Positions 1-11,100 of a stretch of 29,037 nt of DNA are shown here, one piece after another (within the stretch, counting starts at the first letter, position 1; each line of letters begins with the position of its first letter). This DNA comes from Apostichopus parvimensis (Eukaryota > Echinodermata > Holothuroidea > Aspidochirotida > Stichopodidae), in contig KN890114.1 of the NCBI GenBank assembly GCA_000934455.1, positions 1 through 29,037 of the forward strand, given 5' to 3'. Both the position numbers and the translations under genes were made by a program. The notes under the pieces are model-generated. The model saw only the letters and a list, made by a program, of their open reading frames with translations, ran no database searches and had not been told where the DNA came from.

Positions 1-90
1 AATGTAAGAGACTGACTTCGGTCAGCTTGCGGCTTTGATAAGCCAATGAGGCTTCTTCGCAAGTTCCTGTAATACATACATACATACCTT
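1..90 (+). repeat. Probable 3' end of a retroposon (LINE/SINE tail)
   Basis: The segment contains a perfect 5-bp hairpin with a TTCG loop (CTGAC-TTCG-GTCAG, 12-25). A compound stem-loop follows: CTTGCG (26-31) pairs with CGCAAG (58-63), and GGCTT (31-35) can pair with AAGCC (40-44). Next comes a short (ATAC)n run at about 71-87. A structured 3' end followed by a short tandem tail is typical of retroposons whose reverse transcriptase recognises a 3' hairpin. The element is cut by the left edge of the window, so family and length cannot be given. Confidence 0.4.
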
Positions 91-473
91 TCTGCCCACA
101 ACATTATGTCAGGAATCCTAAATATTAAGCTTGGAGTTGGAGCTACTGTATACAGCACCCCATCGTTTGACACTAAAACAAAAGGTTCCCCCCCCCCCCC
201 CCCCCCCACTCACACACACAATATAAGTCATAATGGGATTATTAATGAGATAGCATAAATTCAATATAAGATAACATGCTCTTTCATTCCTATAGCTACT
301 GTATCAGAAAAAGTTTTTGCAGATCTTGATAAAATCTTGGGAAATGTAAAATTGCACTATTAAGAGCACCACTAATGGTACAATAACTAAATAGATGTTA
401 CATATATATAAAAGAAATAAAAAAAACAGCTATCTATTTTTTTTTTTGCTTTTTCATTTTCTTCTTTGTACAT
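91..473. other. Upstream region of TRMT10C, no gene seen
   Basis: No coding segment is apparent. It contains a run of 20 C (188-207) running into a short (CA)n, a TATA-like stretch (CATATATATAAAAG, about 400-413), and a T/A-rich stretch before the candidate splice acceptor. The region is either the 5' UTR intron of the next gene or its promoter, and the sequence alone does not decide between them. Confidence 0.4.
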
Positions 474-488
474 TTTTATGAACTACAG
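474..488 (+). other. Candidate 3' splice site ahead of the TRMT10C coding exon
   Basis: A T-rich tract (about 430-477) leads to ...GAACTACAG at 480-488, 21 bases before the ATG at 510. The reading frame of the CDS is open from this AG to the ATG, with no stop in between. Human TRMT10C also keeps its whole coding sequence in one exon after a non-coding first exon, so a 5' UTR intron ending here is plausible. The alternative is an intronless transcript starting downstream of the TATA-like sequence near 405. Confidence 0.4.
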
Positions 489-509
489 ATTTGGAAACTT
501 GAAGAAGAT

Positions 510-2009
510 ATGATGTATGGGGTGCAGTGCTGCAGCTTTGCAAGATGTCTGTCATCAGCTGCCATTAAATACCAGCCATGGCTATACACCTACAGAACAT
601 GCCTCCAGTTCTCAAAATGCAATCCGTCTCAGAAAGTCAACTGGAAGTATCATCGTAATCTGCATCAAAATAAAACTAATTTGCTATCAAGCCTCACGCA
701 ACGGACGCTCTATCAGAAGAGATGTGAATCTTCGTCGAGTGGTGACAGCTTTAATGATGGAAGCGTCTATAGTTCGGGTGCTGACTTAGATGCAGTGCGG
801 GAGGAACTTACTGAAATGAGGACGATTGGAAGGAACGTTCCAGAAACCATCTCAGATTCGGATCTCGGATATTATGCAACCCTGACGTCCAAAGGTGGAA
901 AGAGAAAATTTCTGAATTTCCTTGTGAAAAGGGAAGGTCTGAGAAAACGGGAGAAGCTGAAAAAACTTCAAAAGTCGGCTGAGAGGCAAAATAATTTGAA
1001 AGATGAAGATATTGAAGACACACTGCCTATAAACAGGTTACTTAGAAGGATATCTGACGTGACAATGTTAGCTCATGATAATTGGAGGCTCGCCTCTGCT
1101 ATGACCTTTGGTCCCCAGATAGCCTTTGATTTTAGCTTCGACGACCAGATGGCCAGACCGGAGATTATCAGTATGGTCTCGCAGCTAACTCATGTCCTAA
1201 ACGCAAACAAAACAGCAGCCGATCCGTTCTACATGCACTGGACGGGACTGAAAGATGGCAGTGCCACCCTGACAGAGATGAGGAGAATGATTGGGGGCCA
1301 TTTCGAGAATTTAATGGTCAACGTCACCGATCAAGATGCAATGGACATCTTCCCTCGCGATAAGCTGATCTATTTGACCGCGGACTCGGCCAATATCATG
1401 CACACATTTGACGCTGATAAGGTCTACATCGTGGGCGGACTTGTGGATGCCCGAACGATACAGACCGGGATAACTCTGGGCAAAGCTAAGCGTTACAATA
1501 TCAACCACGCACGGTTGCCTCTGGATCTGTATCTGCAGTGGGAGACAGGTGCGAAGACTCTGACTTTAGATCAAGTCGCACGGATACTCCACACGATGCA
1601 CGAAACACAAGACTGGACGGAAGCGCTAAAGAACGTGCCCATGAGGAAGCACGGAGGCTTCAAAATGGCACGTCAAATAAACAGGAAGGTCCTGGAAGAA
1701 ATTAACACCCGGCCCAAACTCGAAAAATATTATCAAAGGCAGAAGGAGGCCATCCATAAAGGACGTGAGAGGAAGGAGACCGTATCCAGGGACAACGCAA
1801 GGTTTTCCTTTAGTCGTGCAAAGCGAGAGTTCAAGTGGGATCTGTCTGATTCAGATGTGAAGAAAACTGAAGAGACAAGTTACTTCAATGAGGAGATGGC
1901 GGAAGACTACGACCCTACCAGTGATACATTATTTTCATCTTCCGAAAAGGTTGAGAGTAATCAGAAAAATAGAAGAAGCAAAAAAGGATCAAAATGGTTT
2001 CAAACCTAA
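510..2009 (+). CDS. TRMT10C: tRNA methyltransferase 10 homolog C (mitochondrial RNase P protein 1)
   Basis: This is the SPOUT-fold methyltransferase that, with an SDR5C1/HSD17B10-type partner, makes m1A9/m1G9 in mitochondrial tRNAs. With PRORP it also forms protein-only mitochondrial RNase P, which cleaves tRNA 5' ends in the matrix. Residues 1-72 have no acidic residue and many K/R, which fits a matrix-targeting presequence. Residues 130-165 are a basic helical linker, as in the family. The TRM10-type domain covers about 190-395 and shows IYLTADSANIM (287-297), VYIVGGLVDAR (305-315), ARLPLDLYLQW (334-344), LTLDQVARIL (351-360) and RKHGGF (379-384). D313 aligns with the catalytic aspartate of the family (human D314). 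The start is the first of two adjacent ATGs; the open frame runs back to a candidate acceptor at 488. The protein is 499 residues against about 403 in human. The excess is a charged C-terminal tail (about 400-499) plus a longer N-terminus. The coding sequence has no intron. The family assignment is secure. Confidence 0.93.
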   Translation: MMYGVQCCSFARCLSSAAIKYQPWLYTYRTCLQFSKCNPSQKVNWKYHRNLHQNKTNLLSSLTQRTLYQKRCESSSSGDSFNDGSVYSSGADLDAVREELTEMRTIGRNVPETISDSDLGYYATLTSKGGKRKFLNFLVKREGLRKREKLKKLQKSAERQNNLKDEDIEDTLPINRLLRRISDVTMLAHDNWRLASAMTFGPQIAFDFSFDDQMARPEIISMVSQLTHVLNANKTAADPFYMHWTGLKDGSATLTEMRRMIGGHFENLMVNVTDQDAMDIFPRDKLIYLTADSANIMHTFDADKVYIVGGLVDARTIQTGITLGKAKRYNINHARLPLDLYLQWETGAKTLTLDQVARILHTMHETQDWTEALKNVPMRKHGGFKMARQINRKVLEEINTRPKLEKYYQRQKEAIHKGRERKETVSRDNARFSFSRAKREFKWDLSDSDVKKTEETSYFNEEMAEDYDPTSDTLFSSSEKVESNQKNRRSKKGSKWFQT

Positions 2010-2155
2010 AACACAATTTTATCAGCTAAAATATCTCAGAGTTATGTTATACTTTCTGTAGTGCCAGTTGGTGCAGTGTATAAACATTTGATCCATATCG
2101 AATGGAAACCTTGCACAGAAGGAAACAATCATTCTGGACATTTTTAGTGACTTGT

Positions 2156-2161
2156 AATAAA
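2156..2161 (+). other. AATAAA polyadenylation signal for TRMT10C
   Basis: A canonical AATAAA lies 147 bases after the stop codon, followed by a T-rich stretch (TCTTTTTTACG). It would give a 3' UTR of roughly 170 bases. No other gene end lies nearby on this strand. Confidence 0.6.
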
Positions 2162-2179
2162 TCCATCTTTTTTACGTAC

Positions 2180-2980
2180 TTTTCTAGTAATCATTGGCTT
2201 GTAGGTTGAAATCAAGCTCATGAAATAAGTAACCAATATAATCTCACAGCAGCCAAGTTATTGTTGTCATTAAAAGCTCTCAGGTTAGGATTAATCTCAC
2301 TGAACTTCAGTAACCTCCTACTGAAGATAATAATATTTAACTGTATATTTCATGTATTTACTTAACAGTAGATAACGCAACAGGTTGTCAGTACAACACA
2401 CAATGAGGAAATCCTCAGTAGCTGTACATATAAACAAAACAATATATGTTTGTATTGTTTTATGTTAACTTAACATCACAAGAAATTTTAAATGCCGCAA
2501 TGACATCTGTTACTTTTGAAAAGAAACATTAATGCTTAGTCTTGTTCTGCAAATGGTGTATCTAAATCAAGTCTTCTCTACACAAAGACTGGTCTGGCAA
2601 ATCCTATTGCTATTTTCCTTGCAAGACAGTCACCAGTGAATAATGCCACCTCGTAGACAGGAAGAAGCAAATCATAGCACATTTGTAATTGTAGAGAAAT
2701 TAATGCAGTAAAATCAAACTTATCGAGCTGCTTAATAGTAAAATTTTCATAAAATTGCATCATCAGACTCGATTAAACTACGGTTGTAATGTTTAAAGAT
2801 CCTCAGTTATGGCGTAAAGTTTAGCATGCTAAAAAAGTTTTCAAATGTACCTGCCGGAATATGTTGATTTCTCCTAAATTATGAAGAGAAATTGAAGAGC
2901 ATTTAGTTTTAAATAAAAAATAAATAAAAATAATAAAATGATCTCAGTGAGGCCAAATGCTTTAAAGGTGGCAGTATAAA
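2180..2980. other. Intergenic DNA, nothing recognised
   Basis: AT-rich sequence without exon-like composition. A 61-codon open frame on the - strand (2578-2763) has no recognisable similarity and is probably chance. An A-rich run (AAATAAAAAATAAATAAAAATAAT) lies near 2910-2938. Confidence 0.5.
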
Positions 2981-3364
2981 CAGTGGCGGAGCGTCCATAC
3001 AGTCAGGGGGGCGTATGCCCCCCCTGACGGACTCAAATGGACTGCTGGCGCCCTTTTCAGCTCTTCACCACTTTCTACTTATTCGCGATTATTGACTTTT
3101 TATTGCGCTCTCATATACCTATTGACATTTGTCACATTTTGTTGGTGTAATTTGGCGACATCTGACACCTATTTATTCTTCGTTTATCTGCAAATAAGCC
3201 AGGCCCGGAAAGGGTCAGTTCCGGCGATCTAGGGAGTATCTTTACTAAAAAAAAATCTGTACGCTTCGCGCCAACCTGTGGTGGCGCTCCGCTTAGATAG
3301 TGTCGAAAGCACCCCTACAGACCATTCTCGCCCCTCCTGACCAATACCCCTAGCTCCGCCACTG
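2981..3364. mobile_element. hAT-like non-autonomous DNA transposon (MITE), 384 bp
   Basis: The ends are perfect 12-bp inverted repeats: CAGTGGCGGAGC at 2981-2992 and GCTCCGCCACTG at 3353-3364. CAGTGGCGGA-type ends are characteristic of hAT elements. The 8-bp flanks (AGTATAAA and AGTTTTGG) agree at only 4 of 8 positions, so any target-site duplication has decayed. Just inside the left end is a near-perfect palindrome, GTCAGGGGGGC facing GCCCCCCCTGAC (about 3002-3028). There is no transposase frame. The GC content is clearly above that of the flanks. Confidence 0.75.
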
Positions 3365-4139
3365 AGTTTTGGAGTTTGAGCCAGAATGACCATTATCTGA
3401 CATATTTGGCCAGGGTCATAATGATGACATTGAATTAAAACCAATGGTAAGAAGTATGTCTTCCTCTTCCTAAACCAAACAGAAATGGAATTAACAGGTT
3501 AATATCTGTACCTGCTTACAACCTCTTCCTTCATTCTTACTTGTAAAGTAGGCTTGGCCTTGGATCATCTGCTGTGGAACATTCCTTCACAGGTCATTTG
3601 AGGTCAACATAAGTAAAAAATCTGAAATCTTTGTACACTTGCTAACTGCCTTAGGAAAGCTTGTATGAACGTTGTAATTGATTGGTAAGTTAACAGGTAA
3701 ATCGGCATTTGTGCAAGAACCTTGCTGATCACTTGAAGGCAGTAATGGCCAATGCTTCAAAATCTTGTTTTTAGTTTTACTTTTTAATATACAAAAGGTG
3801 GCAAGGAATCACTAAGCCATCTGGCTTTTCTGGTTTATATTTGAATTTATAATTATAATCAAATTGTGAAAAGTGAGATACTGTACATTTGATATGGAAT
3901 GTGAAAACCTTCTAGCTGGTAATCTCTTGTAGACAATTCATGAAAGAAAAGCAATGTTTTTTTTTTGTCTCAAGTCTTTGAATTATGTCATTTTTCATTT
4001 GTTTTGTTAGTGCAAGTAGATCTAAGAATGAAGAAGAAACATTTCTTTATGCAGTAAATGAGAAGAAAACATGTTCTTTTGTTTTTGCTACGATGAAACA
4101 CTTTGGCATCCCTTCCTAATAGTTTAGGGTCTGCAAAAT
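3365..4139. other. Intergenic DNA, nothing recognised
   Basis: No exon-like segment, inverted repeat or tandem array was found. Composition is AT-rich with short T runs, for example near 3957-3967. Confidence 0.45.
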
Positions 4140-4515
4140 TTGTTTCCTCAGGCTCCCCGCCATCCAGTTTCTCTCCCTTTGGCAATCCCCACCTCAATCT
4201 CCTTCTTATGATTCCCCTCCCCAATCTTCAAGGTCCAACCCTCTATCATTTCCTACCAAATTGGAGTCCTTAAAATTTGTGTTCAAAATATATTGTCCTT
4301 GTTCCTGTACCCCAAAGTCATTTCCCACTCCCTTTTCTCCCATCACTCTCCCTCACACTATCTCTCTCGCTATCCCAGTCATCTTCCCTCTGCTACCCAT
4401 CCTATCCCCTCACCTCCTGTCTCTCCCCCTTTTCCACCATTTCCCCTTCACACCCTTTCTACTGTTCCCCTTCTACCCCTCCCTATTTTCCATTCCCCTT
4501 ATCAACCTTCAAGGG
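4140..4515 (+). repeat. Long polypyrimidine (C/T-rich) tract upstream of BICD
   Basis: About 375 bases of the + strand are strongly C/T-biased, densest at 4318-4505, where purines are rare and C4-C5 and T runs alternate. Open frames here in all three + frames (4261-4607) arise because stop codons need A or G; the translations are Pro/Ser/Leu repeats and are not genes. The position, 400-770 bases before the BICD start codon, would allow a promoter role, but this is inference. Confidence 0.6.
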
Positions 4516-4914
4516 CTTTAATCCCTGATTATCTACCCATTTCAACCTTTAATGCTGGACAGAATGGTTGGATTATATTGGTGTTGGAAGTCTCCTATTT
4601 CTGTTAATTATACCTGGGCCAAGAGTAAGTGCGTTTGTCTTCATCGAAGTGCTACGTCCATGGTGTTGTTGCTCGCCCCGCACTTGACAGGCGGCACAGA
4701 CACATTACAGACTTTGTAATCCGATTTGTGTTCACTATGCGTTATATGCATAATTATGTACAAAATGGGCTGGTTGGATTTTGCGAACTGTACTGCAGTA
4801 TGCTACAACACGATGAGGTTGGTACACTGAAGTGGGCGTCTTCAGCCTAACTTTTAATGATTTTTCGCCAAATTTTGGCATATCTTTTAACTTTCATTTC
4901 AATAAATTAGAAAT
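4516..4914 (+). promoter_or_regulatory. BICD 5' flank and 5' UTR
   Basis: The segment between the pyrimidine tract and the BICD ATG has a slightly more GC/CpG-rich part (about 4640-4730) and no TATA box at a usual distance. An in-frame TAA at 4903-4905 closes the reading frame just above the start codon, so the first exon cannot extend the protein upstream. A 73-codon frame at 4629-4850 has no recognisable product and is more likely UTR or promoter. Confidence 0.4.
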
Positions 4915-5142
4915 ATGGATATCTTAATGTCTGATTCAGAAGACGGATTGGAGACAATTGACGAGCTGAGGGTAAAAATTGCTCGTTTAAAGGACGAATT
5001 AGCTCAGGCAAGCCGGGAAAAAGTGCAGGCCGCCGAGTATGGACTCGCAGTTCTCGACGAAAAGCAACAACTCAAACAGCAACATGAGGAAATGGAGATT
5101 TTATTCGAAACGGCCAAGCAAGAATTGCAAATGGCAAAAGAG
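4915..5142 (+). CDS. BICD: BICD coding exon 1
   Basis: This exon encodes residues 1-76 and ends ...MAKE at GAG|GTAATT. The open frame continuing to 5250 is intronic. The junction (…KE followed by A) matches the first coding intron position of vertebrate BICD2, where LKE is followed by AFG, which supports both the donor and the absence of a missed exon in the long intron. Confidence 0.92.
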
Positions 5143-8100
5143 GTAATTTTTATTCATTATGATAAGTTTAATGAAGGACAATTGTTAAATTATTACGTAA
5201 TTTCAAATGCTTTTGCGCCATGCATGACCTGTCGATTGGCTACAACCTAACGATAGTCTAACTGCGGTTGCAAACCGCCGAAAAAGTATCCTAACGTGGG
5301 AAATAAATTGATCATTTTAAGGCCTAGTCTATTCGAATATAACATTCCGAAGTGCTCTAGCATCTCGCTGTTACTGTGTTAGTGTTACTGAGCGTTAAGT
5401 AAACATTTCTTTACATGGGTTTCCAAGACCACAGCCAAAGGATTTCGTAATTAAATAAAAGGATCAGCGTATAAAGGATCTAGGTGCTATTTCGCCATAG
5501 GTGCATAGGCCTACCCCCATAGGTTTCAATCCTTTCCGCCATGGGGGAATGGCACTTTTTCTCTGGCGGAAATGGCACATTGTCTATGGCGGAAAGTACC
5601 GATGGCGGAATGACATTGCCTCGGGAATAGGTCCAGGCCTAGAAGTAACTATGGAATACCCTGCCATTGTTGGAAAACACTTTTCTGAAAATGATGAGGC
5701 TTACTTGCACAAAGTTGCAGTGAACCAAAGTCAGTCCGACTCCTTGTCTTTATTTTGAGAATGACACAACTTTATGCAACACACTGTAGGCCTAGTACTA
5801 CTACTAGTGGTAGTTTTCATATGAGCCTCCTTTCTCGAGTGGATTCTCAGTCGCAGTGGGGTTGAAAGTTTTATTTTGAGAATGACGCAATGCTATGTAG
5901 TTTTCAACTTTTCATAAAAATGGTTAAAGCTAACTGAGCCTCAGTTCTCGAGTGGAGACGCAGTCGTTGATCGAACCTATATATCGATAATGTAGTAGAT
6001 CAATGCATATACAAAGTGAGGTGTCAAACTGGCGGGGTATTCTGTAGTGGGGATAATAGTTTAGTTTAGTTTAGTTTAGTTTAGTTTAGTTGAAAAAAAG
6101 GATCAGGAGGGACACTTTGCACTTTGCATGTCCCACTCGTCGCCAGTCGATAAATTCCAATATTAAGAGTGGGGTGTTATGTATTGGTCTTGGGTTCAAC
6201 GTTGTTTAACATTCTACCTTGAAAATAAGAAGAGAAGAAATTAAATGGTACAGATCATTGTGGCACTATGACATAACAGATATAAAATAACGACTGCTCC
6301 CAGACATTTAAAGCAGCAGTTTGCGTTTTGTCGCCGTTTTCCACTTTTTGTCCATAGAGTTTTTTACATATCAATCGTTTATTGTTTTGTGATTGAAATA
6401 TGTAAAAACTTGATGGACTTGTCAAAAATGCAAACTGCTGCTTTAAATGTCTGGGAGCAGTCGTTATATTAGCCAAGTTTTTTCCCTACCAAAAGCGTTA
6501 ATTGGCGAGTAATTAAGGACATTTGCAGATAATGAGAAAAGAGTCGTCCGACAAATTACACATTTAATATTTATCGCATACAGTTCCCCCAACCCACTAG
6601 TTTGAATTCAACCAATCAGAGATGCAGGTTTAGTTATGAGCCGTTGCTAAATATAGATTCAAACGTCGAGTTGGTAACTTAGTACAACCAGCGACAGTAT
6701 ACAGTATACCATAGTGGTAACCTTCCATTTTTCTCCAGACAAAGAATCACCAGAGACATTGTCATGTATGAATAAACTTTGATATTTTATTATTCAGGTA
6801 ACTGCTACATTTATTGATAGCATTCTTCTGTATCTGAGCAAACTGTCTAATGCTAATGAGTGAGTGAGTGACCTTCCTGTTTTGGGAATCTCATTATTAA
6901 GTTGTTCGTTAATAGGCAGGATGCTCTGATTTGCTTTTATACGGACAGAATGTTTGTTGTTGAAAGCGAAGGAAGTGAACAAGGATGCTTTGTAGACCAG
7001 ACATTAAATGAAACCCTATCAGTGGATTTAATTGATGCTTTAAGTTGAACTAAGTTGAACTAACTTGAAATTATTCATTTCCTTGTATCTAACAACTTTC
7101 ACTGCATAGCTCTGCTCTTATCAGTTCTGTGAACTACTGTAGTGTATTGTAGGCTTGTAGCATTGCGGTTATATTGACTGTATATTTACAGGTTCTGTAA
7201 CTTGACACTGTTACCTAAAGCTCTGTTTTCTGTTAGGTTGTAAATTTGTGTCCCTCTAATTTACCAAGCCATTTCATATTCACATAGAGTAAATGAATGT
7301 TACCCTCATTCTGTTGCTATGTACTCCTACAACTATCTCTACATTTAGTCTCAACTTTTACACTGTGATATAAACTTCCACTTTGCATAATCTCCAGAGT
7401 TGTTACCATCTAGATAAGACTGAAGATTTATTTTTGTAAACTAATCTTTTCTAGATTAAATGTTGAAAGCAAACAGACAGATGTCATTGTACTATACTAT
7501 AGATTATGGATGACAAAGAACAGTTAAATAGTATATATTTAAGTTAATGCATATTTCAGGGGTTATTCACTACTTACTAGATTGACTGGGCTATAAGAGA
7601 TGACATTTTTAACACATCTGAGGGCCATAAAAAACAAATCTGCAAAGCTGAATAAATTTGTGTGGCCAAGTTTGACTTTACATCCATGGACGTGTTAAAA
7701 GCATCTTTTCAATGGTCAAATTTGTAAATGCCTTTTGAAGTATTTACTGGGTATAGCCTGTTGGCTGCTGTGGTCACAATTTTGTCTGATCCAATATTGC
7801 AATTTGAAATAAATTAATTAAAAAATATTTAAAAAATCAAATTACAGTAATTTTATACGGTCTGTATTGATATGGGAAGTTCAGTATGTGCAGCAAGTAG
7901 CCCATACTAAGCACTATTCTGCATTTAATTCCAGTACAGACCTGTATTAATTTAAAGTACACTAGGAAATGTGAGTGTGCTGACAGTATATGTATGACAG
8001 TGCTTCATCATCATGTAAGATATTGTCTGGTCTATGTTGCTCTGTATTAGCATGGAGCTAGCAAGTAAACTGAAACTCATCTTGAAGGTGACAGATCTAG

Positions 8101-11100
8101 TACTAGGTAATATCAGATTGCAGGCTTGGATTCACTAATTTGCCTCAGTGGACTGGTGTCATTTCGATATACACAGAATGATGGAAGTGCTTTAACCTAC
8201 TGTACACTAGTCTATTTAGTCTTAGTGCAATCTTATCTTGATGATGCTTGTCTCTAGAGTAAACAACATGGAACATGTTTAATTTATGAGCTAATAGCCT
8301 TGCACTACAAGTATGCACTGTGCAGTAGGAAGTGAATCCCTGACATTACATTGACTGACATGTACCACATTACACAGTGTACAGTATGAATAATGTAATT
8401 TTATTTTGATTGCTTTAAGTGGTGATGGTCACAGGTCATCTGAGGTCAAGACTCGAGTTAAAAGTTTAAAACCTTAGTAATTTACACATTCATGTGATAA
8501 TACACATTTGGGCAATTCCGTAAAGTCGGACGTACATTTCGGACAGTTTGTTGATCCATATCTCAATGGCTATATATAGGAGATAACTTTTCATTTGGGT
8601 TTTATGGAACATCTACCTTGTACTATTCTTGTATGGAGTTTCATTCCTTGTCCATCAAAATAAACTACAAAAATATTCAAAGAACCTCCCTGTGACGGAC
8701 GTACCCAGAGAAAGTGACTTTTTCAGTTCGTATTTTTCTTTTGAAAATTTCTGTGAATTGGAATGGGATACAATTTAAAACTACTATACATGTTATGAAG
8801 AAGACTCTTAGCTACACATATCAGTAAACAAGCAGTTGAAACCTTTATCACTTCCCTGAAATATTTTCAAAAATTCCTCTGTGACGGACGTACAATTTCT
8901 TGTGACGGACGTACACGTGTGAAATTATATTGTAAATGTACGTCCGTCACAAACAAAAGCGCTACTTGGTATCCCTAAAATTTAAATTTGTGACAGGGCT
9001 TCACCCAGAGTTTCCATTGTTGACAGATGTACACAATAATGCAGCATTTACCTGTGTCTAATGGAACAACTTAGGTAAAAGTAATAGTGAAAAGAAGGTT
9101 TAACATCTCACAAAATTTATATTCTATTGGAAATCTATATTTCACTTTAAGTTGTATGCAAATCATCACTTGAAATGGGAATGGTAAGCTCATTTAAATT
9201 TGTGTTTGCATCATATCAAACAATACAGATATTAGACCCCTAGGGTGTTGAAGTTCCTCTAGTTGGTCAGAATGATGGGTCTTTTTTAACATTAAGATGG
9301 TATGAGCACCAAACCATTTTCATTCACTTTTCTTCACACCCTGTTTATTTACTTGACAATTTTTTTTATTAAAATACATGTACTGCAAGCTTCTGTATGG
9401 ATGATATAACAGCACTTTCCAGCAAACAAGAAATTCAGATGTGTGATACATTGTGTTGTATTGCTTCAGGAGCTCTTAGGCTGTGTTCACATTGGATCCC
9501 CTGTTCTTAGTCCTTTGTTGACAATTTAACCGCAAATGTTTCCAAAATCTCCTATAGTGTTCACACTTGAACTCATGCTCCAGCTCTGATTTCCCACTCT
9601 GAGTCAATGAACAGGAAGTTACAATATTTGTATGGTGACTCTCACAAAAGTGCAAATGCACAAAAGTGCAAATGCACAAAGTGTATGGCAAATTTCTAAT
9701 ATAGATGAGTGTCACTAACTTCTGCATGCAATGTATAGATTCAAGATTGAGGTGAAAGTGGGAGAAAGAAGTCAGTGTTATAACACTGTTATAACAAGTG
9801 AAGTCAGTATTATAACCAGGGTGTGCATACTGTACTACAAATGGCTATTCAGTAGTGAGAGCAATTACTGGCAATACAGTAGTTCTTAAATATCTCATGT
9901 CAAGATACAGAGATACAGCGGCACACCCTTGGTTAGTATAGCAACTATGAAACGTGTTTAAAAGTAATACACACAAACACTGTGAAGTTAAGAAAGAACC
10001 ATCTGGTAACTGTCCACCAACATAAAACTATGAGCACATGTGGTTCAAAATTAACTTTTCTTCCATATAATGATACCTCAGAAACCCAACACAAAAGGTA
10101 ATGAACCTAAAGCAAATGTAGAACAAATTACATCAAAACAATAACATGCATACTACAGCAGTAAAAAAAATACTAACAATTGCAATAACAGTTCTTGATG
10201 ACTCTCAGACAATCTTCCTTCCAAAACTGATTTATTATTTACTAAAAACTAGTTGAACACAGTGTAATATGTTGGATATCGAAAGGAAACCTCATGGTCA
10301 GAGGGAAGAATAAATTGGCAGAACTACAAGAAACAATGTTGTTCACAAACAAATAGTTTGTAGCTAATAGTTCCATATATGTCCATGGTTAATTTGCCTA
10401 ATAGTGCGTGGAACAGGCATGGTGTTATGTAGTTCATTTGCCTTGATCTCACGTCACCTTGGTTCCCCCTAGTGTTCACACTCTGGAACTGATATCCCCC
10501 AGAACAGGGGATCAACATGTGGCGGTCTGACTCTGAGTAGGATAGTATTTACACTAGGATGTTGATCTCGAGCAGGAGATATGATTCGATCGGATCCCCT
10601 CTGTGCATTTTCTAATGTGAACAAGGCTTTGAGATGAAAGTGTTATATCATTGTAGACAATAGCATACTGTACATGTGGTTCAATACCATGCCATTTCTT
10701 TGATATCTTGCCAAGTTCTAACCAATAACACAAATATATATGCTAGGTGACACTGTAGTATGCAGTGTTTGCATACAACTACATTTATGCTAAAGAAACA
10801 ACCACAAAACTACCTAATGTCTGTGTTAATGACTAAATGGGTTTAATTATTAAATTCAGAGGTAATGTAGTGATAAACATGTCAAAATACATTGTTTATC
10901 TAAACAAAAATAATGTGACGGACGTACGCGTGACGGACGTACGTGACGGACGTACGAAAATACGTACGTCTGTCACAGCATTTTCTGAAAAAAACAAATC
11001 CTAGGAATGAAAGGCACATTATGTAGTTATTGAGTGTTCAAAATGTGCATTGAATTGTAGATGTCTTGAAATCTGGGTACCTCCTTCTATATGAAATTTT

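Noticed and set aside
517-789. 90-codon frame overlapping TRMT10C in +1
   Set aside because: It lies wholly inside the TRMT10C presequence region and has no family signature.
4261-4607. Three overlapping open frames of 83-104 codons
   Set aside because: They lie in the polypyrimidine tract, where stops are rare in every frame; the translations are low-complexity P/S/L.
5143-5250. Extension of BICD exon 1 to a stop at 5250
   Set aside because: It would truncate the protein after the CC1 box; the GAG|GTAATT donor matches the conserved junction, so this is intron.
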